Origin: Paraburkholderia fungorum
GTDB taxonomy: Bacteria > Pseudomonadota > Gammaproteobacteria > Burkholderiales > Burkholderiaceae
Length of the DNA: 64,000 nt
Assembly (NCBI RefSeq): GCF_900099835.1
Contig: NZ_FNKP01000001.1
Coordinates: forward strand, 1,240,001 to 1,304,000
Reading direction: 5' to 3'
Shown: one piece after another, positions 18,678-25,899 of the stretch
Layout of the letters: each line of letters opens with the position of its first letter
How positions within the stretch are numbered: the stretch's first letter is position 1
Position numbers and translations under genes: made by a program
Notes under the pieces: model-generated
Database searches by the model: none
What the model saw: only the letters and a program-made list of their open reading frames with translations
What the model was told of the DNA's origin: nothing

Positions 18678-19252
18678 TGCAGCGCACCCCAGCGTTCGGT
18701 GGCCGGTTCGGCCGACGCCCATTTCCAGTTGTCGCCATCGCGGCAGATCGATGCGACATAAAACGCGCTGCTGGCCGGCACATTCTTGGTGGCGGTCGTG
18801 TCGACCGAGAAGACGATTTCCTTGCAGTCGAGCGCGCCGGTGCTGATCGCGCGGCTGACGGTGACGCGGCCATGCTCGTCGTCTTCGATCGGGAAGCTGT
18901 GGGTCACGCTCCACGGCGCCACTGCGCCCACGGCGAGCGGACCCGCGATCTTCGCGATGCCGTCCTGAGTATTGCGATGGACCACGCGCTCCGAATACTG
19001 CACGCCCGCCCGCGCGGCCGCTACTGCGCCAAGGCCGATGCCGGTCGCCACGGCTGCGTTGCTGGTGACCTTGCCCGCCACTGCCGCACCGGCGACACCC
19101 GCGCCCGCCACGGCGCCTTCCGAATAAAGCGAGCTACATCCGCTCAATGCCGACGAGAGCGCCAGCACTGCCGCGACGACCAACGTTGCATTGGGACGTC
19201 CGCGTTTGGCCGTCTGATTTGTCCAGCCGGCCCACATCATCTTTTTTTGCAT
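18674..19252 (-). CDS. Predicted lipoprotein, first of a paralogous pair
   Basis: About 192 residues from the ATG at 19252, preceded by AGGGA. ATGs four and five codons further in are also possible. Hydrophobic segment ATLVVAAVLALSSALSGC ends in a lipobox, then Ala/Gly-rich sequence (GAVAGAGVAGAAVAGKV). The C-terminal domain has HSFPIEDDEHGRVTVSRA and ends WKWASAEPATERWGALQ, matching the downstream paralogue. Also shared is a conserved Cys before EIVFSV/EFVFSV. The pair probably arose by tandem duplication. Function unknown. Confidence 0.78.
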   Translation of the reverse strand: MQKKMMWAGWTNQTAKRGRPNATLVVAAVLALSSALSGCSSLYSEGAVAGAGVAGAAVAGKVTSNAAVATGIGLGAVAAARAGVQYSERVVHRNTQDGIAKIAGPLAVGAVAPWSVTHSFPIEDDEHGRVTVSRAISTGALDCKEIVFSVDTTATKNVPASSAFYVASICRDGDNWKWASAEPATERWGALQ

Positions 19253-19588
19253 TTCCCTGTCTCTGCCCGTGCAAGTGCCTTTCAATTCACGCCGCGCTAA
19301 TCTGTGAATGAGCGGCACATCGATCCAATACGCTGCCGCATTTTGCAGCATGCGATTTGTAATTGGCAGAAGAAAAATGCAAAAAATTGCAAAACATAAT
19401 GCGGAGAAAATCGGTTTCTGTTTATGTCCGCGAATATTGCCTAGTGATGCGAAGCAATTTCCTGGCTACCGTTTTTATCCGTAAAAGCTGCAATATTGTG
19501 ATGAGAGTACGCTGTACTCGCGCGGGGAAATCGCGCGAGCACTCAGTAGAGTTGACCGCCTTGAACTGATTTTCCGAGTATTTGCCGC
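19253..19588. other. AT-rich gap with a perfect stem-loop
   Basis: About 335 bp, clearly more AT-rich than the flanks near 19350-19500. It holds the promoter of the lipoprotein pair. CTCGCGCG (19517-19524) and CGCGCGAG (19532-19539) form a perfect 8-bp stem without a T-tract, 50 bp past the end of the sigma-54 activator gene, and may end that transcript. Confidence 0.45.
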
Positions 19589-20647
19589 TTATTGTTCGGC
19601 TTCTTCTTCGGCGCCTTCATCGCCGTATGCGCTCAATCTGTTGTAAAGCGTTTTCAGACTGACGCCGAGCGCTTTGGCCGCACGCCGTTTATCGCCACCG
19701 CAATATTTGAGCGTGCCGAGAATAATCTGCTTTTGCGCATCGGCGAGTGGCGTGCCGATCCAGACGCTCATTGCGTCGCCTTGGGTCACGGCTTTTTTCA
19801 CGCGCGACGCCAGGTGCGGATGCGGCAATTCAACGGTTTTTTCCGCGAGAATGAACGCGCGATAAACCGCGTTTTTCAATTCGCGAACATTGCCGGGCCA
19901 CGACCAGGTGCGCAGCGTTTCGATCGACCGTTTGCTGAAACTCTTGCTGGCGCCTTCCTGTTGATTCAACTGCGCCAGGAAGTGTTGCGCGAGCAGTTCG
20001 CGGTCGCTTTCACGTTCGCGCAATGGCGGCGCGCGCAACGGGAAAACCGCGAGCCGATACATCAAATCTTCGCGCAGACCATTCTCTTTCACGGCGACGG
20101 CCGGATCGCGATTGGTCGCGGCAATCACGCGCACGTTGCCGCTAATGAGTTCGTTGCCGCCGACCCGATAGAACGTGCCGGTTTCCAGCGCGCGTAAAAG
20201 TTTGACCTGACGCACGGGCGCCATTTCGGTGATTTCATCGAGGAACAGCGTGCCGCCGTTCGCGTGTTCGAAGTAGCCGACGCGCCCTTGAACCGCGCCG
20301 GTGAAGCTGCCTTTTTCATGGCCGAAAAGTTCGGCTTCGATGAGTTCGTCGGGAATCGCGCCGCAATTCACGGCGACGAATGCCGCGTCCTTGCGGCTGC
20401 TTTGATCGTGAATCGTGCGGGCAATCAGTTCCTTGCCGGTGCCTGATTCGCCGATGATCAACGCGGTCGCGTCGGTGCACGCGACGCGCTCGATCTGCTC
20501 GTACAGATCCAGCATCACCGGCGACGAGCCATACAGCAGACCGTATGATTTCAGTCCCGCGATGCCGTCCGCGACGCGCTGCTTCGCCTTTGCCGGGCCA
20601 TTGTCGCCGGCGGAGACGGTGGGCGAGTCCAGATCGATTGACGCCAT
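19589..20647 (-). CDS. Sigma-54-dependent transcriptional activator without receiver domain
   Basis: 352 residues. The AAA+ domain (about 35-275) has Walker A GESGTGKE, the sigma-54 contact loop GSFTGA (a variant of GAFTGA), Walker B GGTLFLDEI and sensor region VRVIAATNRDP. A Fis-type HTH is at the end (KRRAAKALGVSLKTLYNRL). The ~35-residue N-terminus has no receiver, GAF or PAS domain, so activity is probably set by a partner protein, by amount, or by nucleotide. It closely resembles the activator at 21975. Sigma-54 promoters lie at 20865, 23429, 24254 and 30799; regulation of these by this protein is inferred. Confidence 0.9.
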   Translation of the reverse strand: MASIDLDSPTVSAGDNGPAKAKQRVADGIAGLKSYGLLYGSSPVMLDLYEQIERVACTDATALIIGESGTGKELIARTIHDQSSRKDAAFVAVNCGAIPDELIEAELFGHEKGSFTGAVQGRVGYFEHANGGTLFLDEITEMAPVRQVKLLRALETGTFYRVGGNELISGNVRVIAATNRDPAVAVKENGLREDLMYRLAVFPLRAPPLRERESDRELLAQHFLAQLNQQEGASKSFSKRSIETLRTWSWPGNVRELKNAVYRAFILAEKTVELPHPHLASRVKKAVTQGDAMSVWIGTPLADAQKQIILGTLKYCGGDKRRAAKALGVSLKTLYNRLSAYGDEGAEEEAEQ

Positions 20648-20752
20648 AAACGGGGAGTCCTGTGCAAATAAATGTCGTTGTTGCGGCGCGCAGGCCTTGG
20701 AAAGAGACGAGTGACCTGTGCAGCCAATATCTCACAAAAGTTGATTTAACCA

Positions 20753-20779
20753 CTTCGATGCGGTTTCCGGCAATCGAAG
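20753..20779. promoter_or_regulatory. Candidate enhancer (UAS) inverted repeat
   Basis: CTTCGAT (20753-20759) and ATCGAAG (20773-20779), perfect 7-bp arms with a 13-nt spacer. It is centred about 100 bp upstream of the sigma-54 promoter at 20865, where enhancer-binding proteins usually bind. Which activator binds it is unknown. Confidence 0.4.
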
Positions 20780-20864
20780 TCACGATCGACGAAATACATT
20801 GCTGTGCGATCGGTCGAAAGTGCCGGATCGGGGTTTTGAGCCGCAATTCAGTGACGTATTTACC

Positions 20865-20880
20865 GGGCACGTCGTTTGCG
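20865..20880 (+). promoter_or_regulatory. Sigma-54 promoter of the DUF883 operon
   Basis: GGGCACGTCGTTTGCG matches the -24/-12 consensus TGGCACG-N4-TTGC, with GG (20866-20867) and GC (20878-20879) exactly 10 nt apart. It points to the DUF883 gene at 21001. Confidence 0.75.
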
Positions 20881-21000
20881 TGATCCACCCGACACGCGTG
20901 TGCTTTTTCGCTTGCCTAAAGCGAACAGGTACAGGGCAAACATGCATCACTGCGAGTTGCCTGCACGCACGCTGACCCTGCTGAACCGGATAAGGAGCGA

Positions 21001-21321
21001 ATGATGACTGACACCACGCAACAGCTCGCACTCGGAGGCCAGAAAATTGTCGAGGATTTGCGGGTGCTGCTGAAGGACTCGGAAGAAATGCTGCGGCTCG
21101 CCGCGAACGTGCCGGGAGAGGGCGTCGGCGTGTTGCGCGACAAGCTGGGCACGCACGTCGAGACGCTGCAGTCGGCGCTCGGCGATGCACAGGAGAACGC
21201 GCAGCGCCGCTATCGCGCGGCGACCATCACCACCGAGCGCTATGTGCGGCACAACCCGTGGCGCGCGATCGGCATCGCGGCGGGCGTCGGCTTTGTGCTG
21301 GGCGTTCTGACTGCGCGCTGA
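21001..21321 (+). CDS. DUF883 (ElaB/YqjD-like) membrane-anchored protein
   Basis: 106 residues, starting ATGATG after AAGGAGCG (21001 or 21004). An amphipathic helical region (about 10-80) is followed by HNPWRAIGIAAGVGFVLGVL, the C-terminal membrane anchor with GxxxG-like spacing that defines the family. E. coli ElaB, YqjD and YgaM are stationary-phase inner-membrane proteins, some of which bind ribosomes. It is first in a two-gene unit behind a sigma-54 promoter, which is notable because the E. coli relatives are RpoS-controlled. Confidence 0.88.
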   Translation: MMTDTTQQLALGGQKIVEDLRVLLKDSEEMLRLAANVPGEGVGVLRDKLGTHVETLQSALGDAQENAQRRYRAATITTERYVRHNPWRAIGIAAGVGFVLGVLTAR

Positions 21322-21374
21322 GGCGCCGTTCGGCACCTACCGGCTTCCCGCTTCACGACCTTAAGGAGTTCACG

Positions 21375-21647
21375 ATGGCACGACCCAAAATTGGCATCTT
21401 CGGCGCGTTGATGGCGCTCGGCGGCTTTCTGGCGGTCCGCTACGTGCAGCACAAGCGCGCGGCTCACTATCCCGTCGCGCGGGAGTTGAACCGCTGGGAG
21501 GGCGAAGGCGGCGCGGTCGCAGCACCGGCGCCGTCCGCACCGGCGGCTAGCCTGACTGCGGAAAGCGCCAGCCCCGGCGCACATGGTGCCAACGGGTCGG
21601 CGCATGCGAACGGCGACGGCCACGCGTGGCCATTTCCGCGTAGCTGA
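21375..21647 (+). CDS. Small predicted membrane protein after DUF883 gene
   Basis: 90 residues, ATG at 21375 preceded by AAGGAG. The N-terminus has one short hydrophobic segment (IGIFGALMALGGFLAVRYVQ) and the rest is Ala/Pro/Gly-rich and probably disordered (GAVAAPAPSAPAASLTAES, HGANGSAHANGDGH). It lies 53 nt after the DUF883 gene and is likely cotranscribed from the sigma-54 promoter. No known family recognised. Confidence 0.75.
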   Translation: MARPKIGIFGALMALGGFLAVRYVQHKRAAHYPVARELNRWEGEGGAVAAPAPSAPAASLTAESASPGAHGANGSAHANGDGHAWPFPRS

Positions 21648-21974
21648 TCGGGTGCCTTCGGGCGGCGCTCAACATGCAGACGTGCTGCGCTCCGTCGATT
21701 GTAAATTTGACGCCTGTCGGCTGATATGCATTGCTGATTTATCTCAATAAGGCCGTATAATGGGTAAATAGACAACAATAAGGCGAAAATAGCCGAGTGT
21801 TTCCCGGTTATTGTTGCAATATTGGATTAAGTCGACGGCTTGGCGAAGTGCGGTTCGATCACTATGCATTTGTTTTCCTGAGCGCATCCAGGACCCGCGC
21901 GACGCCGCCGCTCCCGCTTTTGAACATGCGAGTTCGCATGTTTTCCACCCACGCTTGCAGGCTTTCGAGACGCG
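21648..21974. other. Regulatory gap before the second sigma-54 activator
   Basis: About 327 bp with no supported gene. It includes an AT-rich part (21720-21830) with an inverted repeat, CAACAATAA (21773-21781) and TTATTGTTG (21808-21816), about 180 bp before the activator start. This could be an operator or the end of the DUF883 transcript. Confidence 0.4.
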
Positions 21975-23360
21975 ATGCCACATGTACTGATTGTCGATGA
22001 CGATGCCGGTACCCGCGAGGCGCTTTCCGCCATCATCGGGGAAGACGGTCTGACTACCGCCACCGCGGGCGATTTGCGCGAAGCGCGCATTCAACTGGTC
22101 CGGCAGATGCCGGATGTTGTCTTTACCGACCTGAAGCTGCCCGACGGCAGCGGGGTCGATCTGTTCGAAGATCTGGACCCGCGTTCCGGCGTGGAAGTGA
22201 TCGTGATTACCGGCCACGCGACCGTGGAGTCGGCAGTGAACGCGCTGAAGATGGGCGCCACCGACTATCTGGTGAAGCCGATCAACATGCAGCGCGTGAA
22301 GGCGATCCTGTCGCGCCTGCCGCGTGCCGGCGACCTGAAGGCGGAAATCGGCACCTTGCGCGGCGAGCTGCGCCGCATGGGCCGTTTCGGTCTGATGCTC
22401 GGCAATTCGCCGGCGATGCAGGAGGTCTACGACCAGATCGGCCGCGTCGCGCCGACGGCGGCCTCGGTGATGCTGGTCGGCGAGTCCGGCACCGGCAAGG
22501 AAGTCGCCGCGCAGACGCTGCACGAACTGAGCTTGCGACGCAAGCATGCGTTCCTCGCCGTGAACTGCGGCGCGATTTCGCCGAATCTGATCGAGTCGGA
22601 AATGTTCGGCCATGAGCGCGGTTCGTTCACCGGCGCGGATCGGCAGCACAAGGGTTATTTCGAGCGCGCGAACGGCGGCACGCTGTTCCTCGACGAAATC
22701 ACCGAAATGCCGATCGAATTGCAGGTGAAACTGCTGCGCGTGCTCGAAACCGGCATGTTCATGCGGGTCGGCACGACCAAGGAAATCGAAACCGACGTGC
22801 GTCTGATCGCGGCGACCAACCGCGATCCGGAGCAGGCGGTGCTGGAAGGCAAGCTGCGTCTGGACCTGTATCACCGGCTGAATGTGTTTCCGATCAGCCT
22901 GCCGCCGTTGCGCGATCGCGGCAAGGACGTCGAACTGCTCGCGCAGGCGTTCCTCGACGAACTCAACGAGCGCCACAGCACGAAGAAGCATTTCCCGGCG
23001 GCCGTGAAGGACATGTTGATGTCGTATCCGTGGCCGGGCAATGTGCGCGAACTGAAGAATTACGTGCAGCGCGCGCACATCATGTCGGGGACGGATTCGG
23101 ACAGCACCGCGACCGTGCCGTTGCAGATCACGCTGTCGAAGCCCGCTGCAGGCACGGCAATCACGATTCCGTTCGGCACCTCGCTCGCCGAGGCGGATCG
23201 TCAGCTGATTCTGGCGACGCTCGAACAATGCGGCGGCGTGAAGACGCGAGCTGCGGAGATTCTCGGCATCAGTCTGAAGACGCTGTACAACCGCTTGGTG
23301 GAATACGGCAACGACGCGCGTGAAGACGGCGAGTCCGCCGAGGAATCGCGAGCGCTGTGA
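21975..23360 (+). CDS. Sigma-54-dependent response regulator (NtrC family)
   Basis: 461 residues. Receiver domain (1-120) with D8-D10, phosphoacceptor Asp52 (VVFTDLKLPDGSG), Thr79 and Lys101 (DYLVKPINM). The AAA+ domain (about 140-375) has Walker A GESGTGKE, GSFTGA loop, Walker B GGTLFLDEI and VRLIAATNRDP. A C-terminal Fis-type HTH reads VKTRAAEILGISLKTLYNRL. No cognate kinase gene is adjacent. It shares much sequence with the receiver-less activator at 19589, suggesting duplication with loss or gain of the receiver. The proline-rich gene's sigma-54 promoter begins 69 bp after its stop. Confidence 0.93.
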   Translation: MPHVLIVDDDAGTREALSAIIGEDGLTTATAGDLREARIQLVRQMPDVVFTDLKLPDGSGVDLFEDLDPRSGVEVIVITGHATVESAVNALKMGATDYLVKPINMQRVKAILSRLPRAGDLKAEIGTLRGELRRMGRFGLMLGNSPAMQEVYDQIGRVAPTAASVMLVGESGTGKEVAAQTLHELSLRRKHAFLAVNCGAISPNLIESEMFGHERGSFTGADRQHKGYFERANGGTLFLDEITEMPIELQVKLLRVLETGMFMRVGTTKEIETDVRLIAATNRDPEQAVLEGKLRLDLYHRLNVFPISLPPLRDRGKDVELLAQAFLDELNERHSTKKHFPAAVKDMLMSYPWPGNVRELKNYVQRAHIMSGTDSDSTATVPLQITLSKPAAGTAITIPFGTSLAEADRQLILATLEQCGGVKTRAAEILGISLKTLYNRLVEYGNDAREDGESAEESRAL

Positions 23361-23428
23361 GGCGCTGACATTTCACGCGCGCTGCGTTAAGTCTTCCGCC
23401 GTGCCCCGCTGCCGGGGCGGCATCGTAA

Positions 23429-23444
23429 CGGCACACGCCTTGCT
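23429..23444 (+). promoter_or_regulatory. Sigma-54 promoter of the proline-rich protein gene
   Basis: CGGCACACGCCTTGCT: GG (23430-23431) and GC (23442-23443) exactly 10 nt apart, with TTGCT at -12. It predicts a transcript start near 23455, about 25 nt before the ATG at 23481. Confidence 0.7.
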
Positions 23445-23480
23445 GCGTTTCAGTGGAACGCAAAGACGAGGATAAACAAT

Positions 23481-23717
23481 ATGCCGGACTACGCTGCCGC
23501 TCCCGCGCTTCCCCTTTCGAAGCGCGCCCATCGTCCTGAACCGGTTGAACCGCCGTCGGAACCGCCGGTTCCTGCTGAGCCCGACACCTTCCCCGGACCC
23601 GCGCCGGTACCTATCGAACCGCCGGGACCCACCCCTCCGCCGATCGGCGATCCTCCGCCGCAGCCCACGCAGACACCGCAAGCCGGTGCGCGTCCGTCAA
23701 GCCGAATGCAACTCTGA
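23481..23717 (+). CDS. Small proline-rich protein
   Basis: 78 residues, about one third proline, with repeats such as EPPSEPPVPAEP and PPPIGDPPPQPTQTPQ. No signal peptide, membrane segment or known domain; probably disordered. The start follows GACGAGG and lies just after a near-consensus sigma-54 promoter, supporting it as a real gene despite its low complexity. It follows the sigma-54 response regulator on the same strand. Function unknown. Confidence 0.6.
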   Translation: MPDYAAAPALPLSKRAHRPEPVEPPSEPPVPAEPDTFPGPAPVPIEPPGPTPPPIGDPPPQPTQTPQAGARPSSRMQL

Positions 23718-23869
23718 CCTGTCAGCTTCGCTGCATCGCGATTTGATGCAGCGAATTTATGTATTTGTTACAAAGCCGGCGCATCTTTTACCGGCAATTT
23801 ACCGTCCGTATTTCTAGACTGTATTGATGCCGCTAAATCTGCGGCGGGCTTCCCGTGGAGGCATCGATC

Positions 23870-24082
23870 ATGAGACATCCCGCACTGCGACGCTCGGCGC
23901 GCCATTCGAAGCGCGACTCCCGGCCGGGCAGCAGCAAGACCGAACCGGCCGCGTCGCCGGACCCGGCCATGCAGAACCGCGTCGCGCCCGATGCGCCGCC
24001 CGACGGCGAACACAATCAGGGCGGCGTCCGTCCTGAAGGGCTGGAGTACCAGCGCGACCTTGGCTCGGAACAGGATGCCTGA
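23870..24082 (+). CDS. Small hydrophilic hypothetical protein
   Basis: 70 residues from the ATG at 23870, preceded by GTGGAGG. Basic N-terminus (RHPALRRSARHSKRDSRPGS) and polar, Pro/Gly-rich remainder (DAPPDGEHNQGGVRPEGLEY). No membrane segment or domain recognised. The good ribosome-binding site and its place among stress-type small genes favour a real gene. No sigma-54 site was found directly before it. Confidence 0.55.
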   Translation: MRHPALRRSARHSKRDSRPGSSKTEPAASPDPAMQNRVAPDAPPDGEHNQGGVRPEGLEYQRDLGSEQDA

Positions 24083-24253
24083 CGCCGTTCAGGCGTTCGC
24101 CGGGCGGTTTTGACGAACGGTGAGCCGGCCAGTTTCAAGGCTCCTGTTTTCGTCATACAAAGCAGAAAAAACTTCTTCGCGATCTGACGATGTCGCGCGT
24201 TTTTGCTCGCCCGTCACATTTGCATACATTTTTATTTCCAATATCTCAATAAA

Positions 24254-24269
24254 CGGCACGCGACTTGCA
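24254..24269 (+). promoter_or_regulatory. Sigma-54 promoter of otsA
   Basis: CGGCACGCGACTTGCA matches GGCACG-N4-TTGCA, with GG (24255-24256) and GC (24267-24268) exactly 10 nt apart. It lies 59 bp before the otsA start. The 170 bp upstream is AT-rich, as expected for an IHF/enhancer region, and contains TGACGAA (24111-24117) and TTCGTCA (24149-24155). Confidence 0.78.
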
Positions 24270-24327
24270 TGCACCTTTTTGGCACATATCCGAATGCAAC
24301 GAAACAACTGAACTAGGTGGAGCACCA

Positions 24328-25755
24328 ATGAGCAGACTGATCGTGGTATCGAATCGTGTTGCGCCGACCCAGGAAGGGCGTCCCGCCGCGGGCGGCCTGG
24401 CGATTGGCGTGCTGGACGCGCTAAAGGAAACCGGCGGAGTCTGGTTCGGCTGGAGCGGCGAGACGGTCAGCGAGCCGACCGCACCGGTGATCGAAAAGCA
24501 GGGCAACGTGACGTACGCGACCGTTGGCCTGACCAAGCGCGACTACGACCAGTATTACCGCGGCTTTTCCAACGCGACGTTGTGGCCGACTTTCCATTAC
24601 CGCAACGACCTGTCGCGTTATGACCGGCAGGAATATGCGGGCTATCAGCGCGTCAACGCGACGCTCGCGAAGCAGCTCAAGGAGTTGCTGAAGCCCGATG
24701 ACATCATCTGGGTGCACGACTATCACCTGCTGCCGTTCGCGCGATGCCTGCGCGAGCTGGGCGTGAAGAATCCGATTGGCTTTTTCCTGCATATTCCGTT
24801 TCCGGTGCCGGAAGTGCTGCGCACGATTCCGCCGCACGAAGAGCTCGTGAAGGCGATGTGCAGCTACGACGTGATCGGCTTTCAGACCGAGGCGGATCGT
24901 CAGTCGTTTGTCGATTTCATCGAGCGCGGACAACACGGCACGTCGAGCGAAGACGGCATGGTGCACGCGTATAACCGCTTCCTCAAAGTGGGCGCGTATC
25001 CGATCGGGATCTATCCCGACGCGATTGCGAAGGCCGCCGAGCAGTTCACCGACCGCAAGCCGGTGCGCAGCCTGCGCGACGGCATGCGCGGACGCAAGCT
25101 GATCATGAGCGTCGACCGGCTCGATTATTCGAAGGGATTGGTGGAGCGCTTCCAGGCTTTCGAGCGCCTGCTGCTGAATGCACCGGGTTGGCACGGACGC
25201 GTATCGCTTGTGCAGATTGCGCCGCCGACGCGCGCGGACGTGACGACCTATCAGCGGATTCGTCAGACGCTGGAAGGCGAAGCCGGGCGTATCAACGGAC
25301 GCTTCGCGCAACTCGACTGGACGCCGATTCAGTATCTGAACCGCAAATACGAGCGCAATCTGCTGATGGCGCTGTTCCGTCAATCGCAGGTCGGCTATGT
25401 GACGCCGCTGCGCGACGGGATGAATCTGGTCGCGAAGGAGTACGTTGCATCGCAAGACCCGGCCGATCCGGGCATGCTGGTGCTGTCGCAATTCGCGGGT
25501 GCGGCCGAGCAGTTGCCGGGCGCGCTGGTGGTCAATCCGTTCGATCTGTCGCAGATGGCCGAGGCGCTCGAACGCGCGCTGTCGATGCCGCTCGCCGAAC
25601 GTCAGGCGCGGCACGCGGACATGATGGCGCCGATGCGGGAGAACAATCTCTCCGTGTGGCGCGATACGTTCCTCGCCGACCTGCGCAATGTCGCAACGGC
25701 GTCTTCGGTGGCGGCTAAAGCGGTAAAGCTCGCTGACGTGACGGCATCGTCGTAA
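24328..25755 (+). CDS. otsA: Trehalose-6-phosphate synthase
   Basis: Joins UDP-glucose and glucose-6-phosphate to make trehalose-6-phosphate (GT20 family), a step in trehalose synthesis for osmotic and desiccation protection. 475 residues from the ATG after GGTGGAG; the family is usually 455-480. Motifs: SNRVAPTQEGRPAAGGLAIG (substrate loop), WVHDYHLLPF, SVDRLDYSKGL (phosphate and nucleotide binding) and TPLRDGMNLVAKEY. It is read from a sigma-54 promoter. No otsB phosphatase gene lies in the window, so dephosphorylation must be encoded elsewhere. Confidence 0.95.
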   Translation: MSRLIVVSNRVAPTQEGRPAAGGLAIGVLDALKETGGVWFGWSGETVSEPTAPVIEKQGNVTYATVGLTKRDYDQYYRGFSNATLWPTFHYRNDLSRYDRQEYAGYQRVNATLAKQLKELLKPDDIIWVHDYHLLPFARCLRELGVKNPIGFFLHIPFPVPEVLRTIPPHEELVKAMCSYDVIGFQTEADRQSFVDFIERGQHGTSSEDGMVHAYNRFLKVGAYPIGIYPDAIAKAAEQFTDRKPVRSLRDGMRGRKLIMSVDRLDYSKGLVERFQAFERLLLNAPGWHGRVSLVQIAPPTRADVTTYQRIRQTLEGEAGRINGRFAQLDWTPIQYLNRKYERNLLMALFRQSQVGYVTPLRDGMNLVAKEYVASQDPADPGMLVLSQFAGAAEQLPGALVVNPFDLSQMAEALERALSMPLAERQARHADMMAPMRENNLSVWRDTFLADLRNVATASSVAAKAVKLADVTASS

Positions 25756-25824
25756 CGGAGTTCGCGCCGGTCGCTGTGGGATGGCGAGCGGCGCGCATGC
25801 TGTCACGTCTTTAGCAAAAAGAGA

Positions 25825-25864
25825 AGAAGGGCGCGAATCGTTTTTAGCGATTTCGCGCCCTTCT
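25825..25864. terminator. Bidirectional terminator, otsA / MFS gene
   Basis: AGAAGGGCGCGAATCG (25825-25840) pairs, with one bulge, with CGATTTCGCGCCCTTCT (25848-25864). Ts follow on the plus strand and a T-rich run follows on the minus strand. It separates convergent genes. Confidence 0.85.
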
Positions 25865-25899
25865 TTTATCTGTGTGCCGCGGATCGGGGCGAACGCTTG

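Larger units (their letters stand above)
20648..21000. other. Divergent regulatory region with sigma-54 promoter
   Basis: About 350 bp between the activator gene (leftward) and the DUF883 gene (rightward). It contains an inverted repeat at 20753-20779 and a -24/-12 promoter at 20865-20880, listed separately. No gene seen. Confidence 0.5.

Noticed and set aside
24281..24299. TTGGCACATATCCGAATGCA as a second sigma-54 promoter before otsA
   Set aside because: GG and GC are 13 nt apart instead of 10; the site at 24254 fits exactly.
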